From the NCBI GenBank assembly GCA_964482955.1, contig CAYZZW010000012.1:1-64000 (forward strand): 64,000 bases of DNA. Reading direction: 5' to 3'. The stretch's first letter is position 1. Every line of letters begins with the position of its first letter. Positions 1 to 8,230 of this stretch are shown here, piece by piece. The notes under the pieces were generated by a model, which did no database searches, was not told the origin of the DNA, and saw nothing but the letters and a program-made list of their open reading frames with translations. A program made the translations under genes and the position numbers. The stretch is from JAPLSN01 sp964482955 (GTDB lineage Bacteria; Spirochaetota; Spirochaetia; Treponematales; UBA12059).

Positions 1-58
1 TTTGGCCGGGGGGCAGGGGGTTAACAATATGGGCGGAGGGGGGGGGTTGTACGGGGCC

Positions 59-85
59 GGGAGGGAAGGGAGGCCCTTCTCTCCC
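59..85 (-). terminator. hairpin downstream of the HD-GYP gene
   Basis: Two arms of about 12 bases (GGGAG-G-GAAGGG at 59-70 and CCCTTC-T-CTCCC at 74-85, with one G-T wobble) enclose a 3-base loop, 14 bases beyond the stop codon of the minus-strand gene that ends at 99. There is no T-run on the minus-strand side, so this is a structural end rather than a textbook intrinsic terminator. The remaining bases 1-58 are G-rich and I see no gene in them. Confidence 0.35.
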
Positions 86-98
86 GGGCGAACCCGGA

Positions 99-1265
99 TC
101 AGGCGGTCGGGATTTCCTCGGCGTGGAGGGGGCGCAGGATGCGGACGCCGACTTCCGACGTGGGGACGACCTTGACCTTGCCGTCAGGGGTCTTTTCGCC
201 GTGCACCTGCACGATGGGATAGCGCGGATTGTCGGAGTTCACGTCGATGACGACGGCCTTCTTGCCGCTCGTGAGGAGCACCCACGAGCCGATGGGGTAG
301 ATCGACAGCGAATAGACGAGGGCCTTGATGACCGTGTCGTCGTATTTCTTGCCGTCGTTCTTGAGGATGTCCACCATGGCGGCGTAGCCGTCCTTGGCTT
401 CCTTGTACGGCCGGTTCGCGGTGACGGCGTCGTACGAGCAAGCCACGGCGATGATGCGCGAATAGACGGAGATCTTGTCGCCTGACAGGCCGCGCGGGTA
501 ACCCGAGCCGTTCATGCGTTCGTGGTGCTCGAGGGCGGCCAGGCTGACCGCCAGCGGGAACTGTTTTTCCTTGAGGATGTTGTACCCGATGATCGGGTGC
601 GCCATGATCGACTTGCGCTCCTGCTGCGTGAGTTCGCGGCTGGCCATGTAGAGTTGCGGCGGCAGGCGGACCATCCCGATCTCGTGGAGGACGGCGGCCA
701 CGCCGAGCTCGATGAGCCGGTGCGACTGGAGCTTGAAGAAACTGCCGAGCGCGATGGCCAGCACCGTCGAGCGGGCCGTGTGGGCGACGAGGTAGTTGGC
801 ATCGACCTTCGTCTCGGACAGCACGCGCAGGATGAGCCGTCGGTTTTCGGTGACGGTGTCCACGAGACCCTTCACGCGGTTGTTGATCTCGATCTGGCGG
901 ATGTCGCCCTTCGTGACGTACGCGTTGTAGAGCGATTCGACGTACGTCGTGAACTGGCGGTAGTACTGGCGTATCTTGTCGAGTTGGCCTTCCTCGGCGT
1001 TCGCGGCGCCCGCGGCGGGCTCGGCGGCCTTTTCGGGTTGGGCTTCGGGTTCGGCGGGAGGCGGGGGGAATTCGGGATCGCGCTTGGGCGTCTCGACGAG
1101 GCTTCCGTCGCTCAGGATCTCGCGGAAATCCCATTCGACGAGCCGGGCGATGAGGCCTCTCGTTACGGGCGTTTCACGGGCGAGTATCGCGTACTTGCCG
1201 TCGAGGTAGGCCGTTTCGCTGACGAAGCCGTCGGGCTTGAGATCCTTGACCGGAATGCGGTTCAT
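99..1265 (-). CDS. HD-GYP domain protein with altered metal-site residues
   Basis: 388 residues. The N-terminal 60 residues resemble the small domain (DUF3391 type) that precedes many HD-GYP domains; residues 65-95 are a Pro/Ala/Glu linker, and the HD-GYP domain fills about 125-330. The family degrades cyclic di-GMP using metals held by His and Asp. Here the HD pair reads His194-Glu195 (HEIG), the signature loop reads HHERMNGSGYP with Asn where Asp is usual, and the later Asp of the usual AD-x-x-DA motif is Cys276 (ACSYDA). Three ligand positions are therefore changed, so the protein may sense or bind the nucleotide rather than hydrolyse it. A C-terminal extension of about 60 residues looks beta-rich. 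It is transcribed away from the membrane-protein gene at 1356, with a 90-bp shared upstream region. Confidence 0.85.
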   Translation of the reverse strand: MNRIPVKDLKPDGFVSETAYLDGKYAILARETPVTRGLIARLVEWDFREILSDGSLVETPKRDPEFPPPPAEPEAQPEKAAEPAAGAANAEEGQLDKIRQYYRQFTTYVESLYNAYVTKGDIRQIEINNRVKGLVDTVTENRRLILRVLSETKVDANYLVAHTARSTVLAIALGSFFKLQSHRLIELGVAAVLHEIGMVRLPPQLYMASRELTQQERKSIMAHPIIGYNILKEKQFPLAVSLAALEHHERMNGSGYPRGLSGDKISVYSRIIAVACSYDAVTANRPYKEAKDGYAAMVDILKNDGKKYDDTVIKALVYSLSIYPIGSWVLLTSGKKAVVIDVNSDNPRYPIVQVHGEKTPDGKVKVVPTSEVGVRILRPLHAEEIPTA

Positions 1266-1355
1266 GCTTCCCCATTGACCCCCGTTTCGGGCGGCGCTAC
1301 ACTCGGCTTTTCCGCGCGAAGCGTGGGCCTCTTTTCATTATTGGAGCGATTCCCC

Positions 1356-2201
1356 ATGAAGTTTAGGACTATTTTCATTCTTTTCAACGCGGTGATCGCC
1401 GTTTCCTTCCTGTTCCTCTTCCTCATGCCCTTTTTCCTGCTCGGCGCGGCGTATTCGCTCGAATTCTGGAAGGGCAACTGGCCGCTCGCCGTCTTCTTCC
1501 TGGGGATCCTGGCGGCGCTCAACCTCTTCTACGCGTCGAACCGCGCCGTCTTCGGCCTCGTCGAGCGCGAGGACTGGAACGGCCTGTCCGCCTGGCTGTC
1601 CGAGCGCGTCTTCGCGCGCGGCGAACTCAAGCCCATGTACGTGCGCTTCCTCGTGAGCACGGCGCTCAACCGTTCCGACCTGGCCACGATCGACAAGCTC
1701 GAAGCCCTGCTCCGCGAGCGGAAACCGACGCTGCTCAGGCGGAACGCCGTGCTGTTCGGCGTGGTGTACCTGCTCCGGAACGACCCGGCCGCGTCCGAGC
1801 GCTTCTTCGCCGGCCTGGCCGGGGCGAAGGACGCGGACGCCACGGGGTGGCTGTCTTTCGACCACGGCTTCAGCCTGGTGCTCCTCAAGCGGGAAGGCGA
1901 GGCATCCGCGCCCCTGACCCGCGCGGTCCGGGCGAAGGATCCCGTGCTCGCCCTGCTGTCGTCGTACCTTCTCGGCACGATGTGCGCCGCCGCCGCGCCC
2001 GAAGGCCCGGAGCGCGACACACTGACGAAGCTCGCGGGCGATCGCCGGACTGAACTCCGGAAGCGCTACGACCCCGAACGCTGGAGCCGCGAAGTGGAGC
2101 GCGCGCGGAGCGAAGTGCATATCGTCATCCTCACGAAGCTCATCGACGAAGCGACGCGCTGGCTGTACCGGGAGGACGACGCGGCCGCAGCGACCGTCTG
2201 A
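1356..2201 (+). CDS. membrane protein of unknown function
   Basis: 281 residues. Two hydrophobic segments at about residues 5-32 and 40-60 form an N-terminal membrane hairpin; the rest is a soluble, helix-rich region with a TPR-like feel and no motif I recognise. The start was chosen at the ATG at 1356 because GGAG lies at 1343-1346; the open frame continues far upstream of it, antisense to the HD-GYP gene, and that part is not coding. No operon partner: the hyd promoter follows 20 bp after the stop. Function unknown. Confidence 0.8.
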   Translation: MKFRTIFILFNAVIAVSFLFLFLMPFFLLGAAYSLEFWKGNWPLAVFFLGILAALNLFYASNRAVFGLVEREDWNGLSAWLSERVFARGELKPMYVRFLVSTALNRSDLATIDKLEALLRERKPTLLRRNAVLFGVVYLLRNDPAASERFFAGLAGAKDADATGWLSFDHGFSLVLLKREGEASAPLTRAVRAKDPVLALLSSYLLGTMCAAAAPEGPERDTLTKLAGDRRTELRKRYDPERWSREVERARSEVHIVILTKLIDEATRWLYREDDAAAATV

Positions 2202-2220
2202 ACGCGCGTCCGGCCGGGAC

Positions 2221-2249
2221 TTGACATTCGATATTTATTTATCTAATTT
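2221..2249 (+). promoter_or_regulatory. sigma70-type promoter of the hyd operon
   Basis: TTGACA at 2221-2226, a 17-base AT-rich spacer, then TAATTT at 2244-2249. The block is strikingly AT-rich against a GC-rich background. GATA and TATC flank the spacer as a loose inverted repeat (GATATTTATTTATC, 2230-2243), which could be an operator, for example for the first gene product of the operon; that is inference. Confidence 0.65.
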
Positions 2250-2316
2250 GTGACTCGCGGCCGCGCAGGCGGACCGCCACACTGAGAGACGGATTGATCC
2301 TGCTCGAGGTGCCTCG

Positions 2317-2352
2317 CCGGCGACGCGCCGGCGTCGCCGGACGGAATCCGGC
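2317..2352 (+). promoter_or_regulatory. GC-rich leader hairpins before the hyd operon
   Basis: CCGGCGACG (2317-2325) pairs with CGTCGCCGG (2332-2340) around a 6-base loop. The 3' arm can instead pair downstream, GCCGG (2336-2340) with CCGGC (2348-2352), so the two hairpins exclude each other. The pair sits in the about 125-base leader between promoter and first start codon. No T-run follows; an attenuator-like or mRNA-stability role is only a possibility. Confidence 0.35.
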
Positions 2353-2379
2353 AGCGTTCTGATCCAGAGGAGCATTCTG

Positions 2380-2667
2380 ATGGAAAAGCGGCTCGGCATC
2401 GTCGCCATCCTCGTCGAGGAAGAGACGGGCGTTCCCCGCGTCAATTCGCTGCTCACCGAATATTCCGCCCTGATCGACGCGCGCCTGGGCTTGCCCATGC
2501 GCGGCAGAGGCGTTTCCCTCATCTCCCTCGTCGTCGAGGGTGACACCGACTCCATCGGGGCCCTGACCGGCAAGCTCGGAAAGGTTCCCGGAGTCAAGGT
2601 CAAGTCCGTCCTCACCGCGTATCGGGAGGACGACGATGGCGAACCAGGCGAAGACGACCAGACATGA
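2380..2667 (+). CDS. TM1266-type regulator of the [FeFe]-hydrogenase maturation operon
   Basis: 95 residues with an ACT-like alternation of strands and helices: a first strand (EKRLGIVAILVEE), a central stretch with many Gly and Ser ending in ISLVVEGDT, and a final strand around GVKVKSVLT. This matches the small protein family named after Thermotoga TM1266, found next to hydE, hydF and hydG and proposed to regulate the hydrogenase system; the ligand is unknown. The AGGAG ribosome site is at 2365-2371. It is the first gene of the operon and its last 32 bases overlap hydG, so the two are probably translationally coupled. The acidic C-terminus (DDDGEPGEDDQT) is longer than I expect for the core fold. 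Confidence 0.8.
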   Translation: MEKRLGIVAILVEEETGVPRVNSLLTEYSALIDARLGLPMRGRGVSLISLVVEGDTDSIGALTGKLGKVPGVKVKSVLTAYREDDDGEPGEDDQT

Positions 2668-4165
2668 ACGGCATTCCGACTTCATAGATCCGGGAGCGAT
2701 CCGCGCGACGCTCGCGGAGGCCGACGCGTCCCCGGGAAGCGTGCGCGCGACGCTCGAGAAGGCCTCGAGGCTCGGGGGGCTTTCGGTCGCGGAGGCGGCC
2801 GTGCTCCTCAAGGCGGACGACGAGGCGCTCGACGCCCTGATACTCGAGGCGGCGGGAGACGCGAAGCGGCGCATCTACGGGCGGCGCATGGTGCTGTTCG
2901 CCCCGCTCTACATCGGGAACCGCTGCTCCAACGATTGCCTCTATTGCTCGTTCCGCTCCGCCAACCGCGACCTCGAGCGGCGCAGCCTGTCCCTGGACGA
3001 GGTGGAAGCCGAGACGCGCGCGCTCCTCCGCGAGGGACACAAGCGCCTCCTCGTGCTGTCCGGCGAGGACGCGACGGAGCCGCTCGAGCGCACGTTGGCC
3101 GCCATCGAGCGGATCTACGCGACGCGCGAGCGCGCCCCCGGCAGCGGCGCAGAGACGTCGATACGGCGGATCAACGTCGAGATCGCGCCGCTGTCCGTCG
3201 AGGACTTCAGCAGGCTCAAGTCCGCGCGCATCGGCACCTACGCCTGCTTCCAGGAAACCTACGATCCGGAGCTGTACGCCGCGTACCACCGGCGCGGGCC
3301 GAAGGCCGACTACCTGAACCGCCTCACCGTGATGGACCGCGCCATGGAGGCCGGCATCGACGACGTGGGCATCGGCGCGCTCTTCGGCCTCGGCGACTGG
3401 CGCTTCGAGGCGCTGGGCCTGCTCGAGCACGCCGCCCACCTCGAAGCCTGCTTCGGCTGCGGCCCGCACACGGTAAGCGTGCCGCGCATCGAGCCCGCGC
3501 CGGGCGCGCCCGCCGCGACCTCCGTGCCGAAGCCGCTCGACGACCGCGAGTTCCGCAGGCTCGTCGCGGTGCTCAGGCTCGCGCTGCCCTACACGGGCAT
3601 CATCCTCTCGACGAGGGAAAGCGAAACCCTGCGAGACGAGCTCTTCCGCTACGGCGTGAGCCAGATATCCGCCGGCTCGCGTACCAATCCCGGAGCTTAC
3701 GCGGACGCGAGCCGAGGCTCGCGTACCAATCCCGGAGCTTACGCGGACGCGAGCCGAGGTTCACGGACCAATCCCGGGGCTTATGCGGACGCGGGCGGCG
3801 GTTCGGGCGCCGACTCGGGCGCGCAGTTCCAGCTGGGAGACCACCGGAGCCTCTCCGAGGTGGTGTCGCGGCTCGCGGCGCTCGGCTACGTGCCCTCGTT
3901 CTGCACGGGGTGCTACCGCAAGGGGCGCGTCGGCGCCGACTTCATGGACTTGGCCAAGCCCGGGCTCATCCAGCGATTCTGTGAGCCGAACGCGCTGTTC
4001 ACCTACGCGGAATATCTCAAGGATTTCGCCGACGAGGGGACGCGCGCGGAAGGGTTCGCGTACGCGGCCCGGATGGTCGAGAGCCTTCCGGACGCCGAGA
4101 CGAAGTTGAAGGCCCTCGCGGGACTCGCGGAGGTCGCCGGCGGGAAGCGGGACGTCTACCTATGA
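2636..4165 (+). CDS. hydG: HydG, radical SAM tyrosine lyase for [FeFe]-hydrogenase H-cluster assembly
   Basis: 509 residues. HydG cleaves tyrosine and builds the Fe(CO)2(CN) unit of the H-cluster. The radical SAM motif CSNDCLYC has its cysteines at 97, 101 and 104. The C-terminal auxiliary cluster motif is intact: CTGC, then 22 residues, then Cys, ending in RFCEP. These two sites separate HydG from its relative ThiH. Oddity: the conserved SRTNPG segment occurs three times, in a 14-residue tandem repeat at residues 347-388 followed by a Gly/Ser-rich stretch, making the protein longer than usual by about 30-40 residues. The gene starts inside the preceding regulator gene and its stop overlaps the hydE start (ATGA). 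Confidence 0.95.
   Translation: MANQAKTTRHERHSDFIDPGAIRATLAEADASPGSVRATLEKASRLGGLSVAEAAVLLKADDEALDALILEAAGDAKRRIYGRRMVLFAPLYIGNRCSNDCLYCSFRSANRDLERRSLSLDEVEAETRALLREGHKRLLVLSGEDATEPLERTLAAIERIYATRERAPGSGAETSIRRINVEIAPLSVEDFSRLKSARIGTYACFQETYDPELYAAYHRRGPKADYLNRLTVMDRAMEAGIDDVGIGALFGLGDWRFEALGLLEHAAHLEACFGCGPHTVSVPRIEPAPGAPAATSVPKPLDDREFRRLVAVLRLALPYTGIILSTRESETLRDELFRYGVSQISAGSRTNPGAYADASRGSRTNPGAYADASRGSRTNPGAYADAGGGSGADSGAQFQLGDHRSLSEVVSRLAALGYVPSFCTGCYRKGRVGADFMDLAKPGLIQRFCEPNALFTYAEYLKDFADEGTRAEGFAYAARMVESLPDAETKLKALAGLAEVAGGKRDVYL
3674..3799 (+). repeat. 42-bp in-frame tandem repeat in hydG, three units
   Basis: Units 3674-3715 and 3716-3757 are identical over all 42 bases; unit 3758-3799 differs at about ten positions. 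Each unit encodes GSRTNPGAYADASR or a variant (the third ends AGG). The unit junctions read GCGAGCC-GA-GGCTCGC, a 7-bp palindrome with a 2-base centre. Confidence 0.95.
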
Positions 4166-5205
4166 GCGATTCGTTCGACGACGCGGCGGCCGAGCTCCTC
4201 GCGCTGCCCGACGCGGAGCTGTTCGCCGCGGGCGACGCCGCTTGCCGGGCAGCCGCGGGCGACACGGTCTATCTGCGCGGGCTCATCGAGGCCACGAACG
4301 TCTGCGTCCGCGACTGCGCGTATTGCGGCATTCGACGGGGAAACGGCGGGGCGCGGCGCTACCGCCTCGAAGACCGCGAGATCGTCGACGCCGCGAGGCG
4401 GGGCCGCTCCGCGGGTCTTTCGAGCTTCGTCGTGCAGGGCGCCGAGGATCCCGAGTTCGGACCGGACCGCCTCGCCCGCCTCGGGGAAACCCTGCGGGCG
4501 GAACTCGGCGACGGCGTCGCGCTGACCCTGAGCTTCGGCACCATGCGGCGCGCCGACTACGCGCTCCTCCGGCGCGCGGGTTGGGACCGCTACCTCCTGC
4601 GCTTCGAGACCTCCGACGAGGCGCTCCACCGCGCGCTGCGTGGCTCGCCGCTCTCGGAGCGCCTCCGCGCCCTCTCCGACCTCCGCGAACTCGGCTACGA
4701 AGTCGGCTCGGGCTTCATGACCGGCTTGCCCGGCGCGGACGGGACGCGTCCCGCTCGCGAGACGAGGCTCGCGGCCGACGTCGCGCTCGCGGCGCGGCTC
4801 GGGCTCGACATGGCGGGCATCGGCCCGTTCATCCCGCACCCGGGGACGCCGCTGGCCGGGGCGGAGGGCCGGGGCATAGAGCCGACGCTCCGGGCGGTGG
4901 CGGCGCTCCGCGTCCTCCTGCCCGGCGCGAACCTGCCGGCCACCACGGCCGCGGGCAGCGTCGCGGGCGACGGGCGCGAACGCGCGCTGGCCGCCGGCGC
5001 CAACGTGCTCATGCCGAACGTCGGGCCCGTGGCGCGGAAGAAGGATTACGACCTGTACCCAGGCAAGATCTGCCTCGAGGAGGAGGGACTCGCGTGCGTC
5101 GGCTGCCTGTCGCGCCGCGTCGCGTCCATCGGGAAGCGGCTCGACTTCGGCCGGGGCGACTCGTCGTCTTTCCTCGCGCGGTCGGGAAGGGAGGCATGCG
5201 CATGA
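4162..5205 (+). CDS. hydE: HydE, radical SAM enzyme of [FeFe]-hydrogenase maturation
   Basis: 347 residues, a normal length for HydE. HydE is a radical SAM TIM-barrel enzyme acting downstream of HydG in building the dithiomethylamine-bridged di-iron centre. CVRDCAYC carries the cluster cysteines at 48, 52 and 55. Family landmarks include YLRGLIEATNVC before the motif, GGAR-type arginines after it, GSGFMTGLPG in the middle of the barrel, and a C-terminal CLEEEGLACVGC that matches the optional second-cluster cysteines seen in some HydE proteins. The start overlaps the hydG stop by 4 bases and the stop overlaps the hydF start. Confidence 0.95.
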   Translation: MSDSFDDAAAELLALPDAELFAAGDAACRAAAGDTVYLRGLIEATNVCVRDCAYCGIRRGNGGARRYRLEDREIVDAARRGRSAGLSSFVVQGAEDPEFGPDRLARLGETLRAELGDGVALTLSFGTMRRADYALLRRAGWDRYLLRFETSDEALHRALRGSPLSERLRALSDLRELGYEVGSGFMTGLPGADGTRPARETRLAADVALAARLGLDMAGIGPFIPHPGTPLAGAEGRGIEPTLRAVAALRVLLPGANLPATTAAGSVAGDGRERALAAGANVLMPNVGPVARKKDYDLYPGKICLEEEGLACVGCLSRRVASIGKRLDFGRGDSSSFLARSGREACA

Positions 5206-6482
5206 ACGAGACGACGACGGGCGAGCGGATCCACATCACCGTGTTCGGTCTCCGCAACGCCGGCAAGAGCTCGCTCGTGAACGCCATCGCCGACCGGCGG
5301 CTTTCGATCGTGTCGCCCGAGCCGGGCACCACGACGGATCCGGTGACGAAGGCGATGGAGCTCGGGGCGCTCGGCGCCGCGGCCATCACGGACACCGCGG
5401 GTTTGGACGACGAGGGCGAGCTGGGGCGGCTCCGCGTGGAACGCAGCCTCGAGCGCCTGGCGTGGACGGACATCGCGCTGCTCGCGACGCCGCTGGATCG
5501 CGCCCCAGACGCGCTCGAGGAGGAGGCGCTGGCGCGCGTCGCGGAAGCCGGGAAGATCCTCGCCGTGGTCGGGACCTTCGACGACGGGGACGCCCATCCG
5601 GCCAAGGAGGCTTGGCTCGCGGAGCTGTCGGCCGGGCGGGCGGCGCTCTCCGGGAAAGCCGTGCCGCCGCCGCGCTTCGTCCTCCGCGCGAGCGGGGTTA
5701 CGGGCTCGGGCGTGGCCGAACTCCGACGCGCGTTGGCTGACCTCGGTCGGGGCGACGGCCGGGCGGCCCCGGAAGCGTCGCCGCTCGAGGGACTCGTCGC
5801 CCCGGGCGATCACCTGCTCCTCGTGACGCCCATCGACGCCGCCGCCCCGAAAGGCCGGCTCATACTGCCGCAGGCGGCGGTCCTCCGCGACGCGTTGGAC
5901 AAGGGCTGCGCGGCGACGGTGTGCCGCGAGACCGAACTGAAGAAAGCGTACGACGCGCTCGCGGAGCGCCCGGCGCTCGTGGTGACGGACAGCCAGGCGT
6001 TCGCCCAAGTGGCGGCCGCCCTGCCGCCGGATCAGCGCCTCACGTCGTTCTCCATCCTGTTCGCGCGGAAGAAGGGGGAGCTGTCGCGCTTCGCGGCGGG
6101 ACTCCGCCGGCTCGACGAGCTGTCGGAGGGGACGACGAGTGGCGAGGTTCCCGTCAGGCTGCTCGCGATCGAGGCGTGCACCCACGACCGGACGCACGAG
6201 GACATCGCGACGGTCAAGATCCCGAAGCTGCTGTCCGAAAGGACGGGACGCGCCGTCCGCCTCGACGTGTCGCGGGAGCTGTCCGACGCCCGCCTCGCGG
6301 CCGGCGCCTACGACCTGGCGGCGATCTGCGGGGGCTGCATGGCGACCCGCGGCCGGATGCTCGCCCAGCTCGACGCGCTCGAGACGGCGGGCGTCCCCGT
6401 CGTCAACTTCGGCCTGTTCCTGGCGTGGGCGCACGGCGTCTTCCCGCGCGCCACGGAGCCCTTCGCGATGTCAACCGAGTAG
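5202..6482 (+). CDS. hydF: HydF, GTPase scaffold of [FeFe]-hydrogenase maturation
   Basis: 426 residues. HydF carries the di-iron precursor and hands it to the hydrogenase. An N-terminal Ras-like GTPase shows the P-loop GLRNAGKS at 16-23 and DTAGLDDEG as G3; a dimerisation domain and a C-terminal [4Fe-4S] domain follow. The cluster motif reads Cys326-x-His328, 46 residues, then Ile375-Cys376-GG-Cys379. Many HydF proteins have His just before the CxxC; here it is Ile, so that optional ligand is absent. An ATG at 5196 is in frame, but GGGAGG at 5189-5194 is correctly spaced only for the ATG at 5202, which also overlaps the hydE stop (ATGA). The gene ends back-to-back with the next minus-strand gene. 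Confidence 0.93.
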   Translation: MNETTTGERIHITVFGLRNAGKSSLVNAIADRRLSIVSPEPGTTTDPVTKAMELGALGAAAITDTAGLDDEGELGRLRVERSLERLAWTDIALLATPLDRAPDALEEEALARVAEAGKILAVVGTFDDGDAHPAKEAWLAELSAGRAALSGKAVPPPRFVLRASGVTGSGVAELRRALADLGRGDGRAAPEASPLEGLVAPGDHLLLVTPIDAAAPKGRLILPQAAVLRDALDKGCAATVCRETELKKAYDALAERPALVVTDSQAFAQVAAALPPDQRLTSFSILFARKKGELSRFAAGLRRLDELSEGTTSGEVPVRLLAIEACTHDRTHEDIATVKIPKLLSERTGRAVRLDVSRELSDARLAAGAYDLAAICGGCMATRGRMLAQLDALETAGVPVVNFGLFLAWAHGVFPRATEPFAMSTE

Positions 6483-7331
6483 TCAGGACGTCGTCTCGAT
6501 TCCGGTCAGCCGCGTCAGTTCGTCCGTCATCCACTCGCGGTAGCGTCGGTCCCTGTCGCCGAATTTCGCGAAGTGCGACAGGATGAGCGCCTTGAAGTAG
6601 CGGTACCGGCCGGGATCGAAGGCGCGGATCCGCGAATACCCTTCGAGTATGTCGTCCTCTTCCTCGCGGGAGGTGAAGACGGCTTGGCCGGGTCTCGCGA
6701 CGATCGCCCACGCCAGGTCGAATTCGCGGTCGCCCCGCCCGGCGAGCTCCCAGTCGAGGACGCACGAGATGTCCCCGTCGGTCCACAGGACGTTCGCGTT
6801 GTGGTGGTCGCCGTGGATGAAGCAGGCGTCCGCGGCGGACGGTTCGTTCGAGCGCAGCCACGACACGAGCTGACCGGCCGCGAGAGTTTCCCCGATTGGC
6901 GGCGGCGTGTGGAATTTCCTCGCCCTGACCGCTGGCGCGTCCAGCTCGATGCCGTGGATGTTCGCGAGGTTCGCGCCGAAGCGCGCGCAATGCTTCTTCC
7001 TGTCGCGGTCGTACCGCTCGGGTTCCTGCGAGATCCGGTATCCGCACGCGTGCGACAGCGCAAGGTATTCGACGCCGCCGAGGATTCCGTGTTCGATGAC
7101 TTCCTGGATCCGCGTCATGCCGAGTTCCGGAAGCGCGCCCGCGATGCGCGCGTGGTTCCCGAAGTCTGCGTCGCTATGCCGAGCCAGTTTCAGTACGAAA
7201 CGGCGTCCAGATTCGTCGAGGCAGAGCATGACGTCGTTCCCGGCGGGATAGTAGTCGAGTATCCGCTTGAATCGGATCCTCGCGAACGGGATGCGCTCCG
7301 GTTCGAGGACGAGCTTCCTGAATCGTTCCAT
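6483..7331 (-). CDS. aminoglycoside-phosphotransferase-fold kinase (APH family)
   Basis: 282 residues. The catalytic loop HGDHHNANVLW (His173) and the Mg-binding VLDWELAGRGDREFDLAW are typical of the APH/choline-kinase family, with an N-terminal lobe containing FVLKLARH as the ATP-binding lysine strand. These enzymes phosphorylate small molecules such as sugars, choline, homoserine or antibiotics. Nothing in the context names the substrate, so an antibiotic-resistance role should not be assumed. It is convergent with hydF with no bases between the two stop codons, and 59 bp downstream of the PH-like membrane protein, with which it may share a transcript. Confidence 0.85.
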   Translation of the reverse strand: MERFRKLVLEPERIPFARIRFKRILDYYPAGNDVMLCLDESGRRFVLKLARHSDADFGNHARIAGALPELGMTRIQEVIEHGILGGVEYLALSHACGYRISQEPERYDRDRKKHCARFGANLANIHGIELDAPAVRARKFHTPPPIGETLAAGQLVSWLRSNEPSAADACFIHGDHHNANVLWTDGDISCVLDWELAGRGDREFDLAWAIVARPGQAVFTSREEEDDILEGYSRIRAFDPGRYRYFKALILSHFAKFGDRDRRYREWMTDELTRLTGIETTS

Positions 7332-7390
7332 GTATCGTCAGTTTTCTTTTCCGATGGATTCCAGGCTTTGCCGGAGCGGGCGGCGTATCG

Positions 7391-7912
7391 TCATTGGTCG
7401 CGTTTCCGCATGGCTTCGATGAAACCCATGACGGTCTGCGGATTGTCGATCCGGAAGAACGCGGGGACGCCGAGGTCCGACGACAGCAGCGTGTCCTTCG
7501 GCCGGCGTTTCGAATAGAAACCGGACGGTTCGTCGAACAGGATGGTGCCCGAGCCGTCGGCGTATTCCCTCAGCTTCAGGGCTTTCCATTCCCCCGCCGG
7601 GATGCTCTCGATCGTGGAGAATTTCCTGATGATGACGCGCCTGTCGGTCACGAAGTACTCGGTGTTCTTCCTGACGATCCAGTCATGGATGAACCGGCCG
7701 ACCGTGACGTAGAGACCGACCAGGACGAACAGGGCGCCCATCAAGGAGAAGAAGCCGGCGTCGGGAAATCGAAGGGCGTTCCGTTCCCAGAACAAGGCGA
7801 AGCCGCACCAGGCCGCGGAGAACGGGACCATGAACAGGTCTTCACCCCTGAAGACGATGCCCTGTTTCGGTTTTCCGCTCCAAAGCTGCCGTTCCCCGGC
7901 GTGCAATTCCAT
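7391..7912 (-). CDS. small membrane protein with bacterial PH-like domain
   Basis: 173 residues. It begins with GERQLWSGKPKQG, the usual lead-in of bacterial PH-domain membrane proteins, followed by two membrane segments at about residues 27-45 and 50-72, and then YFVTDRRVIIR, the signature strand of that domain, and a beta-rich C-terminal half. The start at 7912 has AGGAGGA 4-5 bases upstream on the minus strand; the open frame extends on but has no better start. Function of the family is poorly known. It is divergent from the histidine kinase gene. Confidence 0.75.
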   Translation of the reverse strand: MELHAGERQLWSGKPKQGIVFRGEDLFMVPFSAAWCGFALFWERNALRFPDAGFFSLMGALFVLVGLYVTVGRFIHDWIVRKNTEYFVTDRRVIIRKFSTIESIPAGEWKALKLREYADGSGTILFDEPSGFYSKRRPKDTLLSSDLGVPAFFRIDNPQTVMGFIEAMRKRDQ

Positions 7913-8230
7913 GCCATCCTCCTGCGTCGATACCGCCCGGTCGGCGAATCGCACGGTCTCCGCGGACGTGTCGCGCCGCGTCCGTCGTCGGGCCATCGGA
8001 AGGATAGGCCGTTGCCGCCGGTTTTTCAATGTTTCTCCCCCTTCGCTCGTCGCGCGTACCGGGCGGCGAAGAGGGGCGGCGCGGATACCGGCGCGCCCGG
8101 GTATCGGCAAGGCCGTTTCCTTGACAAACGACAGGACGAAAACAAGACTGTACGGCAGCGTTCGCGCGCCCGCGTTCTGGGGTACGCATTCCCGAAGCGG
8201 CGACGGCAGATCGCGAGGAGCCGGTTGTTT
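7913..8230. promoter_or_regulatory. divergent intergenic region between the PH-like and histidine kinase genes
   Basis: 318 bases without a convincing gene. TTGACA at 8121-8126 is a candidate -35 box for the kinase gene, but the -10 region at the expected distance (AAGACT) is poor. No terminator, repeat or RNA fold stood out. Confidence 0.4.

Noticed and set aside
522..1355. long plus-strand open frame leading into the membrane protein at 1356
   Set aside because: It is antisense to the HD-GYP gene, has unlike composition (Arg/Asp/Val rich) and no ribosome site; the ATG at 1356 has one.
6483..7331. aminoglycoside resistance gene
   Set aside because: Only the general fold is shown; substrate-specific residues cannot be confirmed and no mobile context is present.
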